Assembly (NCBI GenBank): GCA_965216155.1 | Contig: CBDCFD010000006.1 | Location: 1,178,001-1,242,000 of the forward strand | Direction of reading: 5' to 3' | From: CATOSP01 sp965216155 | Lineage (GTDB): Bacteria > Chloroflexota > Dehalococcoidia > Lucifugimonadales > UBA3495 | Length of the DNA: 64,000 nt | In this document: positions 9,024 to 17,510 of the stretch, piece after piece | Position numbering within the stretch: position 1 is the stretch's first letter | Layout of the letters: each line of letters begins with the position of its first letter | Notes under the pieces: model-generated | What the model was told of the DNA's origin: nothing | The model's database searches: none | What the model saw: the letters and a program-made list of their open reading frames with translations, nothing else | Program-made: the position numbers and the translations under genes

Positions 9024-9398
9024 ATGCTCTCCACCGGGGTCGACATCATCGAAATCCCCAGAATTCACCGCATGGTGGAGCAGTACGGGGAACGGTTTTT
9101 GGACCGCATATACACGGCTGGAGAGAAGTCCTACTGCCGGGGGCGGGCCCCCAACCTGGCCGCCCGGTTCGCCGCCAAAGAAGCAACAATGAAGTCCCTG
9201 GGCACCGGCGTAAGGGGCGTTGGCTGGAAGGATATCGAGGTAGTGCGCGCACCAAGCGGAGCGCCCGCGATCAAGTTGCACGGCAGGGCCCAAGCGAGAG
9301 CCGACCGGCTTCGGGTGCGGGAGATTTCGGTCAGCCTGTCCCACTCCAGGGAATACGCGGTGGCCTTCGTAGTCGTTCAACAGGACGGTCCCGCGTGA
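9024..9398 (+). CDS. acpS: Holo-[acyl-carrier-protein] synthase
   Basis: Transfers 4'-phosphopantetheine from CoA to the serine of acyl carrier protein. STGVDIIEIPRI near the N-terminus holds the metal-ligand Asp, and RFAAKEATMKSLGTG holds the second acidic ligand and substrate contacts; LSHSREYAVAFV closes the fold. 124 aa is the usual length. It overlaps the next gene by 4 bp (stop TGA inside GTGA), a common arrangement with the NAD(P)HX repair enzyme. Confidence 0.94.
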   Translation: MLSTGVDIIEIPRIHRMVEQYGERFLDRIYTAGEKSYCRGRAPNLAARFAAKEATMKSLGTGVRGVGWKDIEVVRAPSGAPAIKLHGRAQARADRLRVREISVSLSHSREYAVAFVVVQQDGPA

Positions 9399-10996
9399 AG
9401 ATCGTCACCGCTGCCCAGATGACCGCGCTAGAGCAGGCTTCGGAACGTCAGGGAGTTGGCACCGGCACCCTGATGGAGAACGCGGGGCTGGCAGTGGCGG
9501 AAAGCTGCCGCACCCTGCTGCGGGGCGCCGCAGGGAAGCGTGTCCTCGTACTGGTTGGACCGGGCAACAACGGCGCTGACGGCCTGGTCACCGGGCGGCA
9601 CCTGAGCCGCTGGGGAGCGGACGTTACCGCCTACGTGGTCAGGGGAAGACCGGAGAGCGATCCCAAGATGGAGCTTGCCCTCCAGTATGGGGTTTCCGTC
9701 TCCGACGCCTCTGAAGACCCCGGCCTGCGAAACCTGGACGAGCTGATCTCGCGGTCAGACTTGGTCCTTGATGCTATTCTCGGTACCGGGCGTTCCCGTC
9801 CGCTGTCCGGGCCGGTGCGCGATGTCGTGAGCCGCCTGCATGGGGATTCGGGTAGACGGCAGCCTACCCTGGTGGCGATGGACCTGCCCACCGGCCTCAA
9901 CTGCGATACCGGGGAAGTGGACCCGGCTTGCCCCACGGTGGACGTCACCGTTGCCCTGGGACGCCCCAAGATCGGGCTCCTGACTTTTCCCGGAGTTGAA
10001 CGCACAGGCCGAATGGAAATCGCCGACATCGGCCTTGCCCCCGACCTGGAGGGCGAGCAAGACATCGACCTGGAACTCTTGTCCCCCGGCTGGGTGCGGA
10101 GCAATCTCCCTGAAAGGCCTCTAAACTCCCACAAAGGGACATTCGGTCACGCCCTGGTGGTCGCGGGTTCCCGCAACTATGTGGGCGCGGCCTACCTGGC
10201 CTCCCAGGCGTCTATACGGGTGGGCGCGGGTCTGACCACTTTGGCATCAGGCCGGGGAGTTTACGCCATTGCCGCCGGTAAGTTGACCGAGGTCATCCAC
10301 CTCCCCTTGCCGGAAGACAACAGAGGGCACATTCGTTCCGACGCAGCCCAAGTGCTCCGCAATGGCCTGGACCGGTACAATGCCTTGTCGATCGGATGCG
10401 GCCTTGGTTGGTCGACGGGCACGGCAAGGCTTCTCGAGGGCCTGTTGATGGGAGACCCTCCTTGCCCCATACCGGCGGTGATTGACGCCGACGGCCTGAA
10501 CTGCCTCTCTACCATAGAAAACTGGTGGGAACGGTTGGGCGCACCCGTGGTGTTGACGCCCCACCCCGGCGAAATGGCCACCCTGGTTGGAACCTCCAAC
10601 GCTGCGGTACAGCGGGACAGGGTGGGGATTGCACGGGAGTGGTCCCGCCGCTGGAACGTCACTGTGGTCTTGAAGGGCGCCCATACGGTTATCGCCGAAC
10701 CTGGCGGTCTAGTACGAATGGCGCCCTTCGCCAACCCTGGGATGGCTTCCGGAGGCACCGGCGACGTGCTGACCGGGACCATAGCGGGACTGATGGCCCA
10801 GGGACTCGACGCCGTCAACGCGGCCTGTTGCGGCGTGTACCTGCACGGACTGGCGGCGGAAGCAACCACCGCGGTGCTGGGGAACGCCGGCTCCCTCGCA
10901 TCTGACCTGGTCGAGCACATTCCCCAGACCATACATAGCCTCATGCAACGACCGCCTCCGGACCCGGTCCGCCAACTGAATAATCGAGATCAATAA
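9395..10996 (+). CDS. nnr: Bifunctional NAD(P)HX epimerase / ADP-dependent NAD(P)HX dehydratase
   Basis: Repairs hydrated NAD(P)H. The N-terminal half (about 1-215) is the YjeF-N epimerase, with VLVGPGNNGADGLVTGRHL and LVLDAILGTGRSRPLSG. The C-terminal half (about 225-520) is the ribokinase-like dehydratase, with HKGTFGHALVVAGS, VLTPHPGEMATLVG, VVLKGAHTVIA and NPGMASGGTGDVLTGTIAGLMAQG. 533 aa fits the fused form. Start GTG at 9395 overlaps the acpS stop, so translation is probably coupled. Confidence 0.93.
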   Translation: MKIVTAAQMTALEQASERQGVGTGTLMENAGLAVAESCRTLLRGAAGKRVLVLVGPGNNGADGLVTGRHLSRWGADVTAYVVRGRPESDPKMELALQYGVSVSDASEDPGLRNLDELISRSDLVLDAILGTGRSRPLSGPVRDVVSRLHGDSGRRQPTLVAMDLPTGLNCDTGEVDPACPTVDVTVALGRPKIGLLTFPGVERTGRMEIADIGLAPDLEGEQDIDLELLSPGWVRSNLPERPLNSHKGTFGHALVVAGSRNYVGAAYLASQASIRVGAGLTTLASGRGVYAIAAGKLTEVIHLPLPEDNRGHIRSDAAQVLRNGLDRYNALSIGCGLGWSTGTARLLEGLLMGDPPCPIPAVIDADGLNCLSTIENWWERLGAPVVLTPHPGEMATLVGTSNAAVQRDRVGIAREWSRRWNVTVVLKGAHTVIAEPGGLVRMAPFANPGMASGGTGDVLTGTIAGLMAQGLDAVNAACCGVYLHGLAAEATTAVLGNAGSLASDLVEHIPQTIHSLMQRPPPDPVRQLNNRDQ

Positions 10997-11041
10997 CTGC
11001 GGGAAAACCACATTCTCAGGAGTGGCCGGGGCGAATCCTTA

Positions 11042-11050
11042 TGCTATACT
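11042..11050 (+). promoter_or_regulatory. Extended -10 promoter upstream of the structured leader
   Basis: TGCTATACT reads as an extended -10 (TGn followed by TATACT, 5/6 to TATAAT). No convincing -35 is seen. Transcription would start near 11057 and run into the structured segment before the HEAT-repeat gene. Confidence 0.45.
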
Positions 11051-11056
11051 GGCCGG

Positions 11057-11235
11057 GAAGCCAGCACAAACCCGACGCCGAAACTAGGCTGGTGACCAGA
11101 GCTGAGACCGTGAAAATGCGGTCGAGACAACGCTCCAAGGTAAGTATGGTTGGAAGTGCGGCCGCCCTTGTCCCGGCGGCGTCCGCCAAGTGTTAGTACC
11201 CACCGCGTATTTCTCATTTAGAATGTCAACGCTCT
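11057..11235 (+). ncRNA. Putative structured 5' leader or small RNA, family unknown
   Basis: About 180 bases without a convincing reading frame lie between an extended -10 and the HEAT-repeat gene. Several short helices can be drawn: GACCG-TGAAAATG-CGGTC near 11106-11123, a GGCTGGTGACCAGAGC segment, and GCGGCCGCC paired with GGCGGCGTCCGC near 11159-11190. I tested by eye for TPP, cobalamin, SAM, glycine, c-di-GMP and guanidine-I motifs and found no full match. It could be a cis-regulatory leader of the HEAT gene or an independent RNA. Confidence 0.4.
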
Positions 11236-11254
11236 CGGGCAGGTAGGATACGCC

Positions 11255-12178
11255 ATGTCTTTAGAGCAATTCCTGGAAACCCTCAGTGGCGAGACCGGAC
11301 CGGTCCCGGTCTCCGAGTTCATCGAAGTTTCCGACCTCTCGCCCGCAGAGCTTGGCGTCTTCGCCCGCACCTGGTTCGGAATTGAACTGGAGCGGAAGCA
11401 ACGGACCATTACGGCTATGGTGGAGTCGGCGGAGGAAAACCCCGAGTTGGACTTTTCCGCCATCTTCAAGATGTGCCTCAGAGACAATGACGAATTCATC
11501 CTTGAGAAGGCAATGGAAGGTCTCTGGGAGCACGAGGACCGCTCACTCATTCCCAGCCTGGTTCAGGTCTTGCAGTCGGGCCAGAGTGTCAGAGTGCGCG
11601 CGGCGGCGGCCTTGGCCCTGGGTAAATTCCCGGTGCTGGTCCAGGAAGGCAAGCTATTGGCCCGTGACAGGGACACTCTTCACGACAGCTTGATGGGCGT
11701 TCTGGAAGACCCCGACCAGCCTCTGGAAGTGCGGAGACGCAGCCTGGAGGCCATCGCCCCTCTAAATACCACAGCCATTCGGGACCTGGTGTCCAAGGCA
11801 TACGAAAGCGACGACCCTGACCTGAAATCAAGCTCCATCTTTGCGATGGGGCGCACCGGTGAGCTTAGTTGGCTGCCGGTCCTCCTGCGCGAGCTACAGA
11901 ACCCAGAACCGTCAATCCGCTACGAGTCGGCCAACGCGTGCGGGGAGTTGGGTGAAGAAGACGCAGTGACATACCTCATCCCCCTGCTCGAGGACGACGA
12001 TTTCCAGGTCCAACTGGCGGGCATCAGCGCCCTGGGAAAGATCGGCGGCAGCTTCGCCAAGAAGGTGCTGGTCAACTGCATCGAGGAGGGCGACGCGGTT
12101 CTCGAAGACGCGGCCAAAGCTGAGCTGGAAAATCTCGAACTCCTGGAAGACCCATTGGCCTTCTCCTCGGAAGTCTAA
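11255..12178 (+). CDS. HEAT-repeat protein
   Basis: 307-residue acidic, all-helical protein. From about residue 90 it consists of 30-33-residue HEAT/PBS-type repeats: examples begin SLIPSLVQVLQSG, VRVRAAAALALGKF, WLPVLLRELQNPEPSIRYESA and TYLIPLLEDDDFQVQLAGISALGKIG. The first 90 residues lack clear repeats. Such proteins are usually scaffolds; no enzyme domain is visible. It is preceded by AGGTAGGA and by a long untranslated leader that looks structured, so post-transcriptional control is possible. Confidence 0.78.
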   Translation: MSLEQFLETLSGETGPVPVSEFIEVSDLSPAELGVFARTWFGIELERKQRTITAMVESAEENPELDFSAIFKMCLRDNDEFILEKAMEGLWEHEDRSLIPSLVQVLQSGQSVRVRAAAALALGKFPVLVQEGKLLARDRDTLHDSLMGVLEDPDQPLEVRRRSLEAIAPLNTTAIRDLVSKAYESDDPDLKSSSIFAMGRTGELSWLPVLLRELQNPEPSIRYESANACGELGEEDAVTYLIPLLEDDDFQVQLAGISALGKIGGSFAKKVLVNCIEEGDAVLEDAAKAELENLELLEDPLAFSSEV

Positions 12179-12226
12179 CCTTTAAGCAAACCAGCCCCCT
12201 ACCTCCGCCATGTCATACAGCAGACC

Positions 12227-12658
12227 ATGACCGTTCTGACGCACGAACAGACCCATCTACTGTCCCACGCCCGCACCGGCCACCTGGCGACCGCCAGCGA
12301 GACCGGTGTTCCCCATGTAATCCCCGTGTGCTTCGCGGTCCATGAAGGACTGGTCTATTCCGTTCTGGACCAGAAGCCCAAGCGGACGGCCCTGATGCGG
12401 TTGCGGCGCATCAGGAACATCCAGGCCAACCCCCGGGTAAGCCTCGTTGTGGACCACTACGAGGAAGACTGGACCCATCTCTGGTACATCCTGGTCTCGG
12501 GCCGCGCTGAGCTACTGACAGAAGGCGACGAGCGGGCCTCGGCAGTCCCGGTCCTGCGGGCCAAATACCCCCAATACCGGGTAATGGACATCGACCAGAA
12601 TCCCGTTATCCGCATCTCTCCCGAGCGGGTCGTCGAGTGGCCGGTGACCAGTGGCTAG
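12227..12658 (+). CDS. PPOX-class (flavin/F420-binding) split-barrel protein
   Basis: 143 aa, typical of the pyridoxamine-phosphate-oxidase-like fold. The N-terminal RTGHLATASETGVPHVIPVCFA and the block LRRIRNIQANPRVSLVVDHYEEDW resemble the Rv0121-type PPOX subgroup often linked to coenzyme F420. Substrate unknown. The final residues (PVTSG) and stop codon are provided by an AGTGG-type inverted repeat, so the true C-terminus may have been changed by the repeat. Confidence 0.75.
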   Translation: MTVLTHEQTHLLSHARTGHLATASETGVPHVIPVCFAVHEGLVYSVLDQKPKRTALMRLRRIRNIQANPRVSLVVDHYEEDWTHLWYILVSGRAELLTEGDERASAVPVLRAKYPQYRVMDIDQNPVIRISPERVVEWPVTSG

Positions 12659-12696
12659 TCCCACCAATCATCAGCCATTGACCACCGGCCACTAAT
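12638..12696. repeat. AGTGGCCRGT-type inverted repeat at the 3' end of the PPOX gene
   Basis: Left arm GGCCGGTGACCAGTGGCTAGT; right arm TTGACCACCGGCCACTAA, its rough reverse complement. It covers the last codons and stop of the PPOX gene and ends about 60 bp before the TPP enzyme. Same family as the repeats at 2255-2331 and 41676-41832. Confidence 0.55.
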
Positions 12697-12755
12697 TTGA
12701 CACGCTGCATCGGGCCAACCTACACTGCCGAGGGATTTCCCCAGAGGAGAGTGGC

Positions 12756-14405
12756 ATGAACGGTGTTACCGCAATTGCGAATGTTTTGAAGATGGAGGGC
12801 GTCGACTTTCTGGCTTGTATCCCCTCCAACCCGCTGATAGAGCCCGCAGCCATAGCGGGTATACGTCCGATAGTCTTCCGTCAGGAGTGCACCGGAGTCC
12901 ACATGGCGGACGGCTTTTCCCGGATTCACAATGGGAAGCGCACCGGCATCTTCCTGATGCAGTCGGGCCCAGGCGCGGAAAACGCCTTTGGAGGCGTTGC
13001 CCAGGCATACGCCGACTCGGTGCCCATCCTCCTTTTGCCCGCGGCCGCGTCCAGGGACCGGCTGGGCACTCCGCCCATCTTCAGCCCGGCCCGGAGCTAC
13101 GAGACAATCACCAAGTGGTCGGCTCAGATACCGTCCGCCAGCCAGGTGACCGAGGTAATGCGCAGGGCCTTCACCAAGCTGCGCAGCGGCCGCCCCGGCC
13201 CGGTGTTGTTGGAGATACCGCAAGACGTTGGGGCGGAGGAGCTTGACGAGCTTGACTTCGACTATGAAGCCCCACAGATCATGCGCACGGCAGCCGACCC
13301 CGACGCCATCAGCCGCGCCGCCGCGGCGCTGTTGGCCGCGTCGCATCCCATAATCCACGCCGGTCAGGGGGTGCTTTACGCCGAGGCCACCGAGGAGCTT
13401 CGCCAGATAGCCGAATTCCTTCAGGCGCCGGTAATGACCACCATGGCGGGCAAGAGCGGTTTCCCCGAGAATCACCCGCTTTCCGTCGGTACGGGGGCAA
13501 CCAGCATTCCAGAGGGAGTGCATCACTACTTGACCAGGTCAGACCTGGTATTCGGTATCGGTTGCAGCTTCAGCAAGACCAACTTCGGGGTGCCCATACC
13601 GCGGGGGAAGGTGGTAATCCACTCGACCAACGACGACACCGACATCAACAAGGACTACAAGTGCCAGCATCCCCTGGTGGGCGACTCCAAGCTCGTCCTG
13701 AGACAACTGTTGGATGAACTGAAGCGTCAGACAGGCTCCGACGGTCGTCCCGCCAACCAGGCTTTGCAGGACGAGATCAGTTCCATCAAACAACGGTGGC
13801 TCGACCGGTGGATGCCCAAGCTAACCTCCAGCGAGGTCCCCATAAACCCCTACCGTGTGGTATGGGACTTGATGAATACCGTGGACCTGGACAACGTGAT
13901 CGTCACCCACGAATCGGGCAGCGCCCGCGAGTACATGGTGCCGTTCTGGGAAGCCAGGGGTCCCCGTTCCTTCATCGGTTGGGGCAAGTCGACCCAACTG
14001 GGTTACAGCCTCGGACTGGCGATGGGCGCAAAGATGGCCGCACCGGAAAAGCAGGTCATCAACGTAATGGGGGACTTCGCCTTCGGTTCCGTGGGTATGG
14101 ACATAGAGACCGCGGTACGCGCCAATCTGCCGATCATCACCATCGTGTTGAACAACTCGACGATGGCCATCTACGACGATAGCCGGTGGCCGGTGTCGGT
14201 GCAGCAGTACAACATCAAGGGCGTGGGCGGACAGTTCTCCGAGGTCGCTCAGGCCCTGGGCGCTTACAGCGAGAAGATCACCGACCCTCAGGAGATCGTG
14301 CCGGCAATACGCCGGGCGCTGGAAGTGAACCGCAACGGTCAGACCGTGCTGCTGGAGTTCATTACCAAGGAGGAGGGCGAGTATTCCAAGTTCCAGTTCG
14401 CGTAG
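12756..14405 (+). CDS. Thiamine-pyrophosphate-dependent enzyme (acetolactate synthase-like)
   Basis: 549 aa with the three-domain layout of the ALS/benzoylformate decarboxylase/glyoxylate carboligase superfamily. The PYR domain holds RQECTGVHMADGFSR, whose Glu (about 44) aligns with the TPP-activating glutamate, and MQSGPGAENAFGG. The PP domain holds the metal/TPP motif GDFAFGSVGMDIETAVRANL ending in LNN. A GDF replaces the common GDG start of that motif. Substrate cannot be told from sequence; a 2-oxoacid or oxalyl-CoA/sulfoacetaldehyde-type role are all possible. ATG at 12756 has AGAGGAGAG upstream. It converges on the MFS gene with a 21-bp gap. Confidence 0.8.
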   Translation: MNGVTAIANVLKMEGVDFLACIPSNPLIEPAAIAGIRPIVFRQECTGVHMADGFSRIHNGKRTGIFLMQSGPGAENAFGGVAQAYADSVPILLLPAAASRDRLGTPPIFSPARSYETITKWSAQIPSASQVTEVMRRAFTKLRSGRPGPVLLEIPQDVGAEELDELDFDYEAPQIMRTAADPDAISRAAAALLAASHPIIHAGQGVLYAEATEELRQIAEFLQAPVMTTMAGKSGFPENHPLSVGTGATSIPEGVHHYLTRSDLVFGIGCSFSKTNFGVPIPRGKVVIHSTNDDTDINKDYKCQHPLVGDSKLVLRQLLDELKRQTGSDGRPANQALQDEISSIKQRWLDRWMPKLTSSEVPINPYRVVWDLMNTVDLDNVIVTHESGSAREYMVPFWEARGPRSFIGWGKSTQLGYSLGLAMGAKMAAPEKQVINVMGDFAFGSVGMDIETAVRANLPIITIVLNNSTMAIYDDSRWPVSVQQYNIKGVGGQFSEVAQALGAYSEKITDPQEIVPAIRRALEVNRNGQTVLLEFITKEEGEYSKFQFA

Positions 14406-14426
14406 GAACCGGTAACTTCCCGGCGG

Positions 14427-15737
14427 TCAGCCTTCTCCTCGCCGCGACCTGCTGACCGCCGGCCTTCCTGCCGCCGCCACCAGCGCGCATCCCGCTAACG
14501 CCACCCAGGCCAAGGCGAAAAAAGAGCCCTTGTAACTGCCTGTGGCGTCGAAAAAGATCCCCGAAACCAGCGGCCCCACCGCGAATCCCAAGACCTGAGC
14601 AGCTCGGCTCACTCCGAAGATCGACCCCAGGGCATCGCGTCCGTAGTAACTGGACCACATGATGGGGGTCATCGTGTTTATTCCCGAAGATGAGACCCCG
14701 GCGAGTACTGCGTACGCATAGGTCTCGAAGAGATTGTCCGTGATAATCAGCAACCCCAGGCTCGCCGTTCCCGTAAGGTAGAGGACAACCATCACCCACC
14801 GGGGCGATGCGCGGTCGGCCAAGGCCCCCACAAACAGCGCGCCCACGGCCCCGCAGGTGGCCATAATGCTGATGGCGCCAACCGCCGCCGCCGGGTTGAC
14901 TCCCTGACCGGTCAGGTAAGAGACCAGATGCAAAGCCGCTCCGGATGTTGCACCGCTCACTAACAACAACGAGGCAAGAATCGCCCAAAATACAGGCGTT
15001 CTTGAGACCTCCCGCAACCCCGGGGAAGGCCGCGCCGGAGCATCGGTTGAAGAAGCCTCTATCGCTAGTTTCGCTTCGCCGCTCCCCGGGCCACCGTCAA
15101 CGGCGAGTCCCAGGTCTTCCGGCTGACGGCGCAGCAATAAAGCGCAGGGGACCACTCCAACCGCAAACATCACACCTGCCAGGATCAACCAGGCCTCGCG
15201 CCACCCCCAGGTTGCAATCACCAACTGGGCAACAGGAGCCAGAACGATCATTCCAGACGTCCCAGCGAAAAACACCAGGCCTGTCGCCTTCCCCCGGTAC
15301 TTCAGGAACCACTTTCCCCCGGTGACAGAAGTCCCTATCTTTATTCCGCCCTGGTCGGCTATCCTTGACGCGGTAAAGGCCAGGTAAAACCCCAGCAGGG
15401 ATTGCACCAGAGACAGGTAGAGGCAGGAGACGCCAACGATGCTGCCGCTGACCACGAGGACCATTCTGGAACCGTACCGGTCCACGAACCGGCCAATGAA
15501 CGGGGCCAGCGACGCGCCCAGGATGGCTCCCACACTGGTTGCCCCGGCAATTTCGGTCCGGCTCCAACCAAACTCATCGCCCATCGGAACGACAAAAATG
15601 GACAAAATACCGATCGCCGACGCGGCGTTGGCAAACTCCATGCCTCCAGCGGCAGCAACAACAACCCACCCATAGTAAAAGGACTTGGGCTTGAGTCTCA
15701 TCAACAAGTTTGCTTTTCCCTGGCCCCCGGTACTCAA
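14427..15737 (-). CDS. MFS transporter (monocarboxylate/oxalate-formate antiporter-like)
   Basis: Twelve-segment major facilitator of 436 aa. The first segment KSFYYGWVVVAAAGGMEFA is typical of the monocarboxylate/oxalate:formate-type subgroup; the long central loop (about 190-225) and the second set of segments follow. A possible A-motif remnant is PFIGRFVDRYGSR between TM2 and TM3. Start TTG at 15737 is supported by GGGGAG five to six bases upstream; an internal ATG is the alternative. It sits tail-to-tail with the TPP enzyme, which may act on the transported acid (inference). Confidence 0.82.
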   Translation of the reverse strand: MSTGGQGKANLLMRLKPKSFYYGWVVVAAAGGMEFANAASAIGILSIFVVPMGDEFGWSRTEIAGATSVGAILGASLAPFIGRFVDRYGSRMVLVVSGSIVGVSCLYLSLVQSLLGFYLAFTASRIADQGGIKIGTSVTGGKWFLKYRGKATGLVFFAGTSGMIVLAPVAQLVIATWGWREAWLILAGVMFAVGVVPCALLLRRQPEDLGLAVDGGPGSGEAKLAIEASSTDAPARPSPGLREVSRTPVFWAILASLLLVSGATSGAALHLVSYLTGQGVNPAAAVGAISIMATCGAVGALFVGALADRASPRWVMVVLYLTGTASLGLLIITDNLFETYAYAVLAGVSSSGINTMTPIMWSSYYGRDALGSIFGVSRAAQVLGFAVGPLVSGIFFDATGSYKGSFFALAWVALAGCALVAAAGRPAVSRSRRGEG

Positions 15738-15810
15738 TTTGGCTCCCCACCGGCCACGGCTTCAGTTTAGCAGAGTGGCCCAGCTCCCTTATTGACAGGA
15801 GACAAACCGC

Positions 15811-16536
15811 ATGGCGACGTTAACCGCTCCCCCCGAAACGGAACAATACCATACGCTAATCCGCGACCTGCCCCAGGGTGAACGGCCCCGGGAACGGCTC
15901 AAGCACTACGGACCTCGCTACCTCAGCAACATCGAGCTTATCGCCATTTTGCTGCGCACGGGGATGCAGGGCGAGAATGTCCTCTCGCTGGCTTCCCGTG
16001 TCCTTTCCCGGTTTGGCGGCCTGTCCGGACTTTCCAAAGCCAGCTTCGCGGAGCTTTGCGCGGAACGAGGGCTCAGCGAAGCCAAGACCTCACAGTTGTT
16101 AGCAGCCCTGGAATTGGGCCGCCGCTTCGTCTCCCAATCTCCAGAGGAACGGGCAACCATTTCTTCCCCGCAGGACGTTACGAATCTTCTCATCGCGGAC
16201 ATGGCGGTGCTGGACCAAGAACACCTGAGGGTACTGCTGCTAAACACCCGGAACGAAGTGCTGAGCATCCAAGAGATCTACGTGGGCAACGTCAACAGAT
16301 CGGTGGTGAGGGCCGCCGAAGTGTTCCGTCCCGCCGTCCGGGAAAACGCTCCTTCAATCATTATCGTCCATAATCACCAATCCGGCGACCCGACCCCCAG
16401 CCCCCAGGATGTATCGATCACGAAGGAGCTGATAGACTCGGGTAAGTTGCTCGGCATAGAGCTTCTGGACCACGTAGTGCTCGGCAACGGCGACCGGTAC
16501 GTCTCCCTCAACGAGCGGGGGCTGGCGTTCAAGTAA
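15811..16536 (+). CDS. radC: RadC-family JAB-domain protein
   Basis: 241 aa. N-terminal helix-hairpin-helix-like part (ERLKHYGPRYLSNIELIAILLRTG, then FGGLSGLSKASFAEL) followed by the JAMM-type metal motif VHNHQSGDPTPSPQD and the terminal DHVVLGNG block. RadC proteins carry this metalloprotease-like fold; despite the name, a repair role is not established. ATG start with AGGAGA upstream. Divergent from the MFS gene. Confidence 0.93.
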   Translation: MATLTAPPETEQYHTLIRDLPQGERPRERLKHYGPRYLSNIELIAILLRTGMQGENVLSLASRVLSRFGGLSGLSKASFAELCAERGLSEAKTSQLLAALELGRRFVSQSPEERATISSPQDVTNLLIADMAVLDQEHLRVLLLNTRNEVLSIQEIYVGNVNRSVVRAAEVFRPAVRENAPSIIIVHNHQSGDPTPSPQDVSITKELIDSGKLLGIELLDHVVLGNGDRYVSLNERGLAFK

Positions 16537-16563
16537 TGGAAATTAACTATTGAGGAGCCAGCG

Positions 16564-16893
16564 ATGTCTTATTTCAAAAACGTCCACGACCGGGACTCGA
16601 TGCGATTAACCGACGGTGCGCGTACTCGGACTTTCTGGGGCGACAACGTCCTGTTGTCCCTGGTGGAGATCGACTCAAACTCTGAGGTACCCCGGCACAC
16701 CCACCCCCACGAGCAGGCCGGAATTATCATTGAAGGCGAGATGGAGATGGGCATCGAGTCCGAGGTGAAGTTGTTGAAACCCGGCGACATGTACATCATC
16801 CCCGGCGGAGTCGAGCATTACGCCAGGTGCGGCGACACCCCGGCCAAGGCCCTGGACATCTTCAGCCCGGTGCGGGAGGAGTTCAAGTATTAA
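16564..16893 (+). CDS. Cupin-domain protein
   Basis: 109 aa, a single small beta-barrel. Metal ligands are visible as PRHTHPHEQAGIIIEGE (H, H, E) and the second cupin motif PGDMYIIPGGVEHYARCG (H). Members bind small metabolites or metals and no specific substrate is evident. GAGGAGCC lies upstream of the ATG; the 27-bp gap suggests it may follow radC in one transcript. Confidence 0.8.
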   Translation: MSYFKNVHDRDSMRLTDGARTRTFWGDNVLLSLVEIDSNSEVPRHTHPHEQAGIIIEGEMEMGIESEVKLLKPGDMYIIPGGVEHYARCGDTPAKALDIFSPVREEFKY

Positions 16894-17141
16894 GAGAGAC
16901 GGGGTCCTGATTTCGAAAGAGTAGCTTTATTGGGACACGGTGGGCCAAGGCCCTTCGATTCTCGCGCGGGACTCGCCTTCCCTCTCGTCCCGGCTGTCGC
17001 CGGGACCCAGGAACACTTCCTTAGAATTACGTTCAGTTACCTGAGCATTTCCGGGTTCCAGCTTTCGCTGGAACGACGATGGAGCCGGTTTCGGTCATAA
17101 CGGTCATAATCGAAGGGCACTGAACGGAGGGCACGCCCGAC
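16894..17141. repeat. Intergenic region with palindromic repeats
   Basis: No gene is seen between the cupin and the tRNA promoter. It contains CGTCCCGGCTGTCGCCGGGAC (about 16986-17006) and, at about 17040-17115, a segment repeated in reverse orientation at 45718-45795. The shared core on the minus strand is TTCCAGCGAAAGCTGGAA, a perfect 7-bp stem closed by a GAAA tetraloop. The apparent 67-aa minus-strand frame here is the repeat translated, not a gene. Confidence 0.6.
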
Positions 17142-17171
17142 TTGACATTGTCTTCCAGGGGGCCTTACGAT
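17142..17171 (+). promoter_or_regulatory. Promoter of the tRNA-Ala/tRNA-Arg transcript
   Basis: TTGACA (17142-17147) is a perfect -35, followed after 18 bases by TACGAT (4/6 to TATAAT). An 8-bp inverted repeat ATCCCGAA/TTCGGGAT (17182-17219) lies in the leader before the first tRNA. Confidence 0.65.
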
Positions 17172-17225
17172 TTCATATAGATCCCGAATCTGGACCGTTC
17201 GCGTTCGGGGTTTCGGGATTTGTGC

Positions 17226-17301
17226 GGGGATATAGCTCAATTGGGAGAGCGCGGCGTTCGCAATGCCGAGGTTGGGGGTTCGACCCCCCCTATCTCCACC
17301 A
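17226..17301 (+). tRNA. tRNA-Ala (CGC)
   Basis: Full cloverleaf: acceptor GGGGATA/TATCTCC, D arm GCTC..GAGC, anticodon stem CGGCG/TGCCG with loop TTCGCAA (anticodon CGC, reads GCG), T arm GGGGG-TTCGACC-CCCCC, then A and an encoded CCA. The acceptor has the G3:U70 pair that marks alanine tRNA, which confirms the assignment. Confidence 0.95.
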
Positions 17302-17305
17302 ACCT

Positions 17306-17378
17306 GCCCCTGTAGCTCAGAGGATAGAGCGGCGGCGTCCTAAGTCGCGCGTCGGGGGTTCGAGTCCCTCCAGGGGTA
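17306..17378 (+). tRNA. tRNA-Arg (CCT), attachment site of the integrated element
   Basis: Acceptor GCCCCTG/CAGGGGT, D arm GCTC..GAGC, anticodon stem GCGGC/GTCGC with loop GTCCTAA (anticodon CCT, reads AGG), T arm GGGGG-TTCGAGT-CCCTC, discriminator A, no encoded CCA. It lies four bases after tRNA-Ala in one transcript. A tyrosine integrase begins 130 bp downstream, so its 3' end is the probable attachment site. Confidence 0.93.
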
Positions 17379-17379
17379 C
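17367..17379 (+). repeat. Candidate left attachment core (attL) in tRNA-Arg 3' end
   Basis: CCTCCAGGGGTAC, the tRNA 3' end plus one base. The sequence CCTCCATGGGTAC at 28025-28037 matches it at 12 of 13 positions. Integration at tRNA 3' ends by this integrase family is well known; the single mismatch and short length make the pairing tentative. Confidence 0.45.
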
Positions 17380-17447
17380 TTTTCTATCCTTCTAGGTATA
17401 GACAAATCACGCCTTAGCCTGTAAAATTGCCTTGTTTTCCACCCGCC

Positions 17448-17494
17448 AGATGGAAAACCGGATGGAAAACTCAGATGGCAAACGGATGGAAAAA
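17448..17494 (+). repeat. Four direct repeats RGATGGMAAAM before the integrase
   Basis: AGATGGAAAAC, GGATGGAAAAC, AGATGGCAAAC and GGATGGAAAAA begin at 17448, 17460, 17473 and 17484, that is one per helical turn or slightly more. Two further copies lie at the other end of the element (27964-27986). Position on both sides of the presumed attachment site suggests integrase/excisionase arm sites. Confidence 0.65.
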
Positions 17495-17510
17495 GGCGAT
17501 GACAACTCAG

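Noticed and set aside
11057..11235. Leader as guanidine-I (ykkC), TPP or c-di-GMP riboswitch
   Set aside because: A few words (ACTAGG, CTGAGA) occur but the rest of each consensus is missing.
16985..17006. CGTCCCGGC-TGTC-GCCGGGAC as a terminator
   Set aside because: No T-run and similar words occur in several intergenic repeats, so repeat origin is more likely.
17037..17240. 67-codon minus-strand frame
   Set aside because: It is a dispersed repeat and the tRNA leader translated; the same peptide piece arises from the repeat at 45.7 kb.
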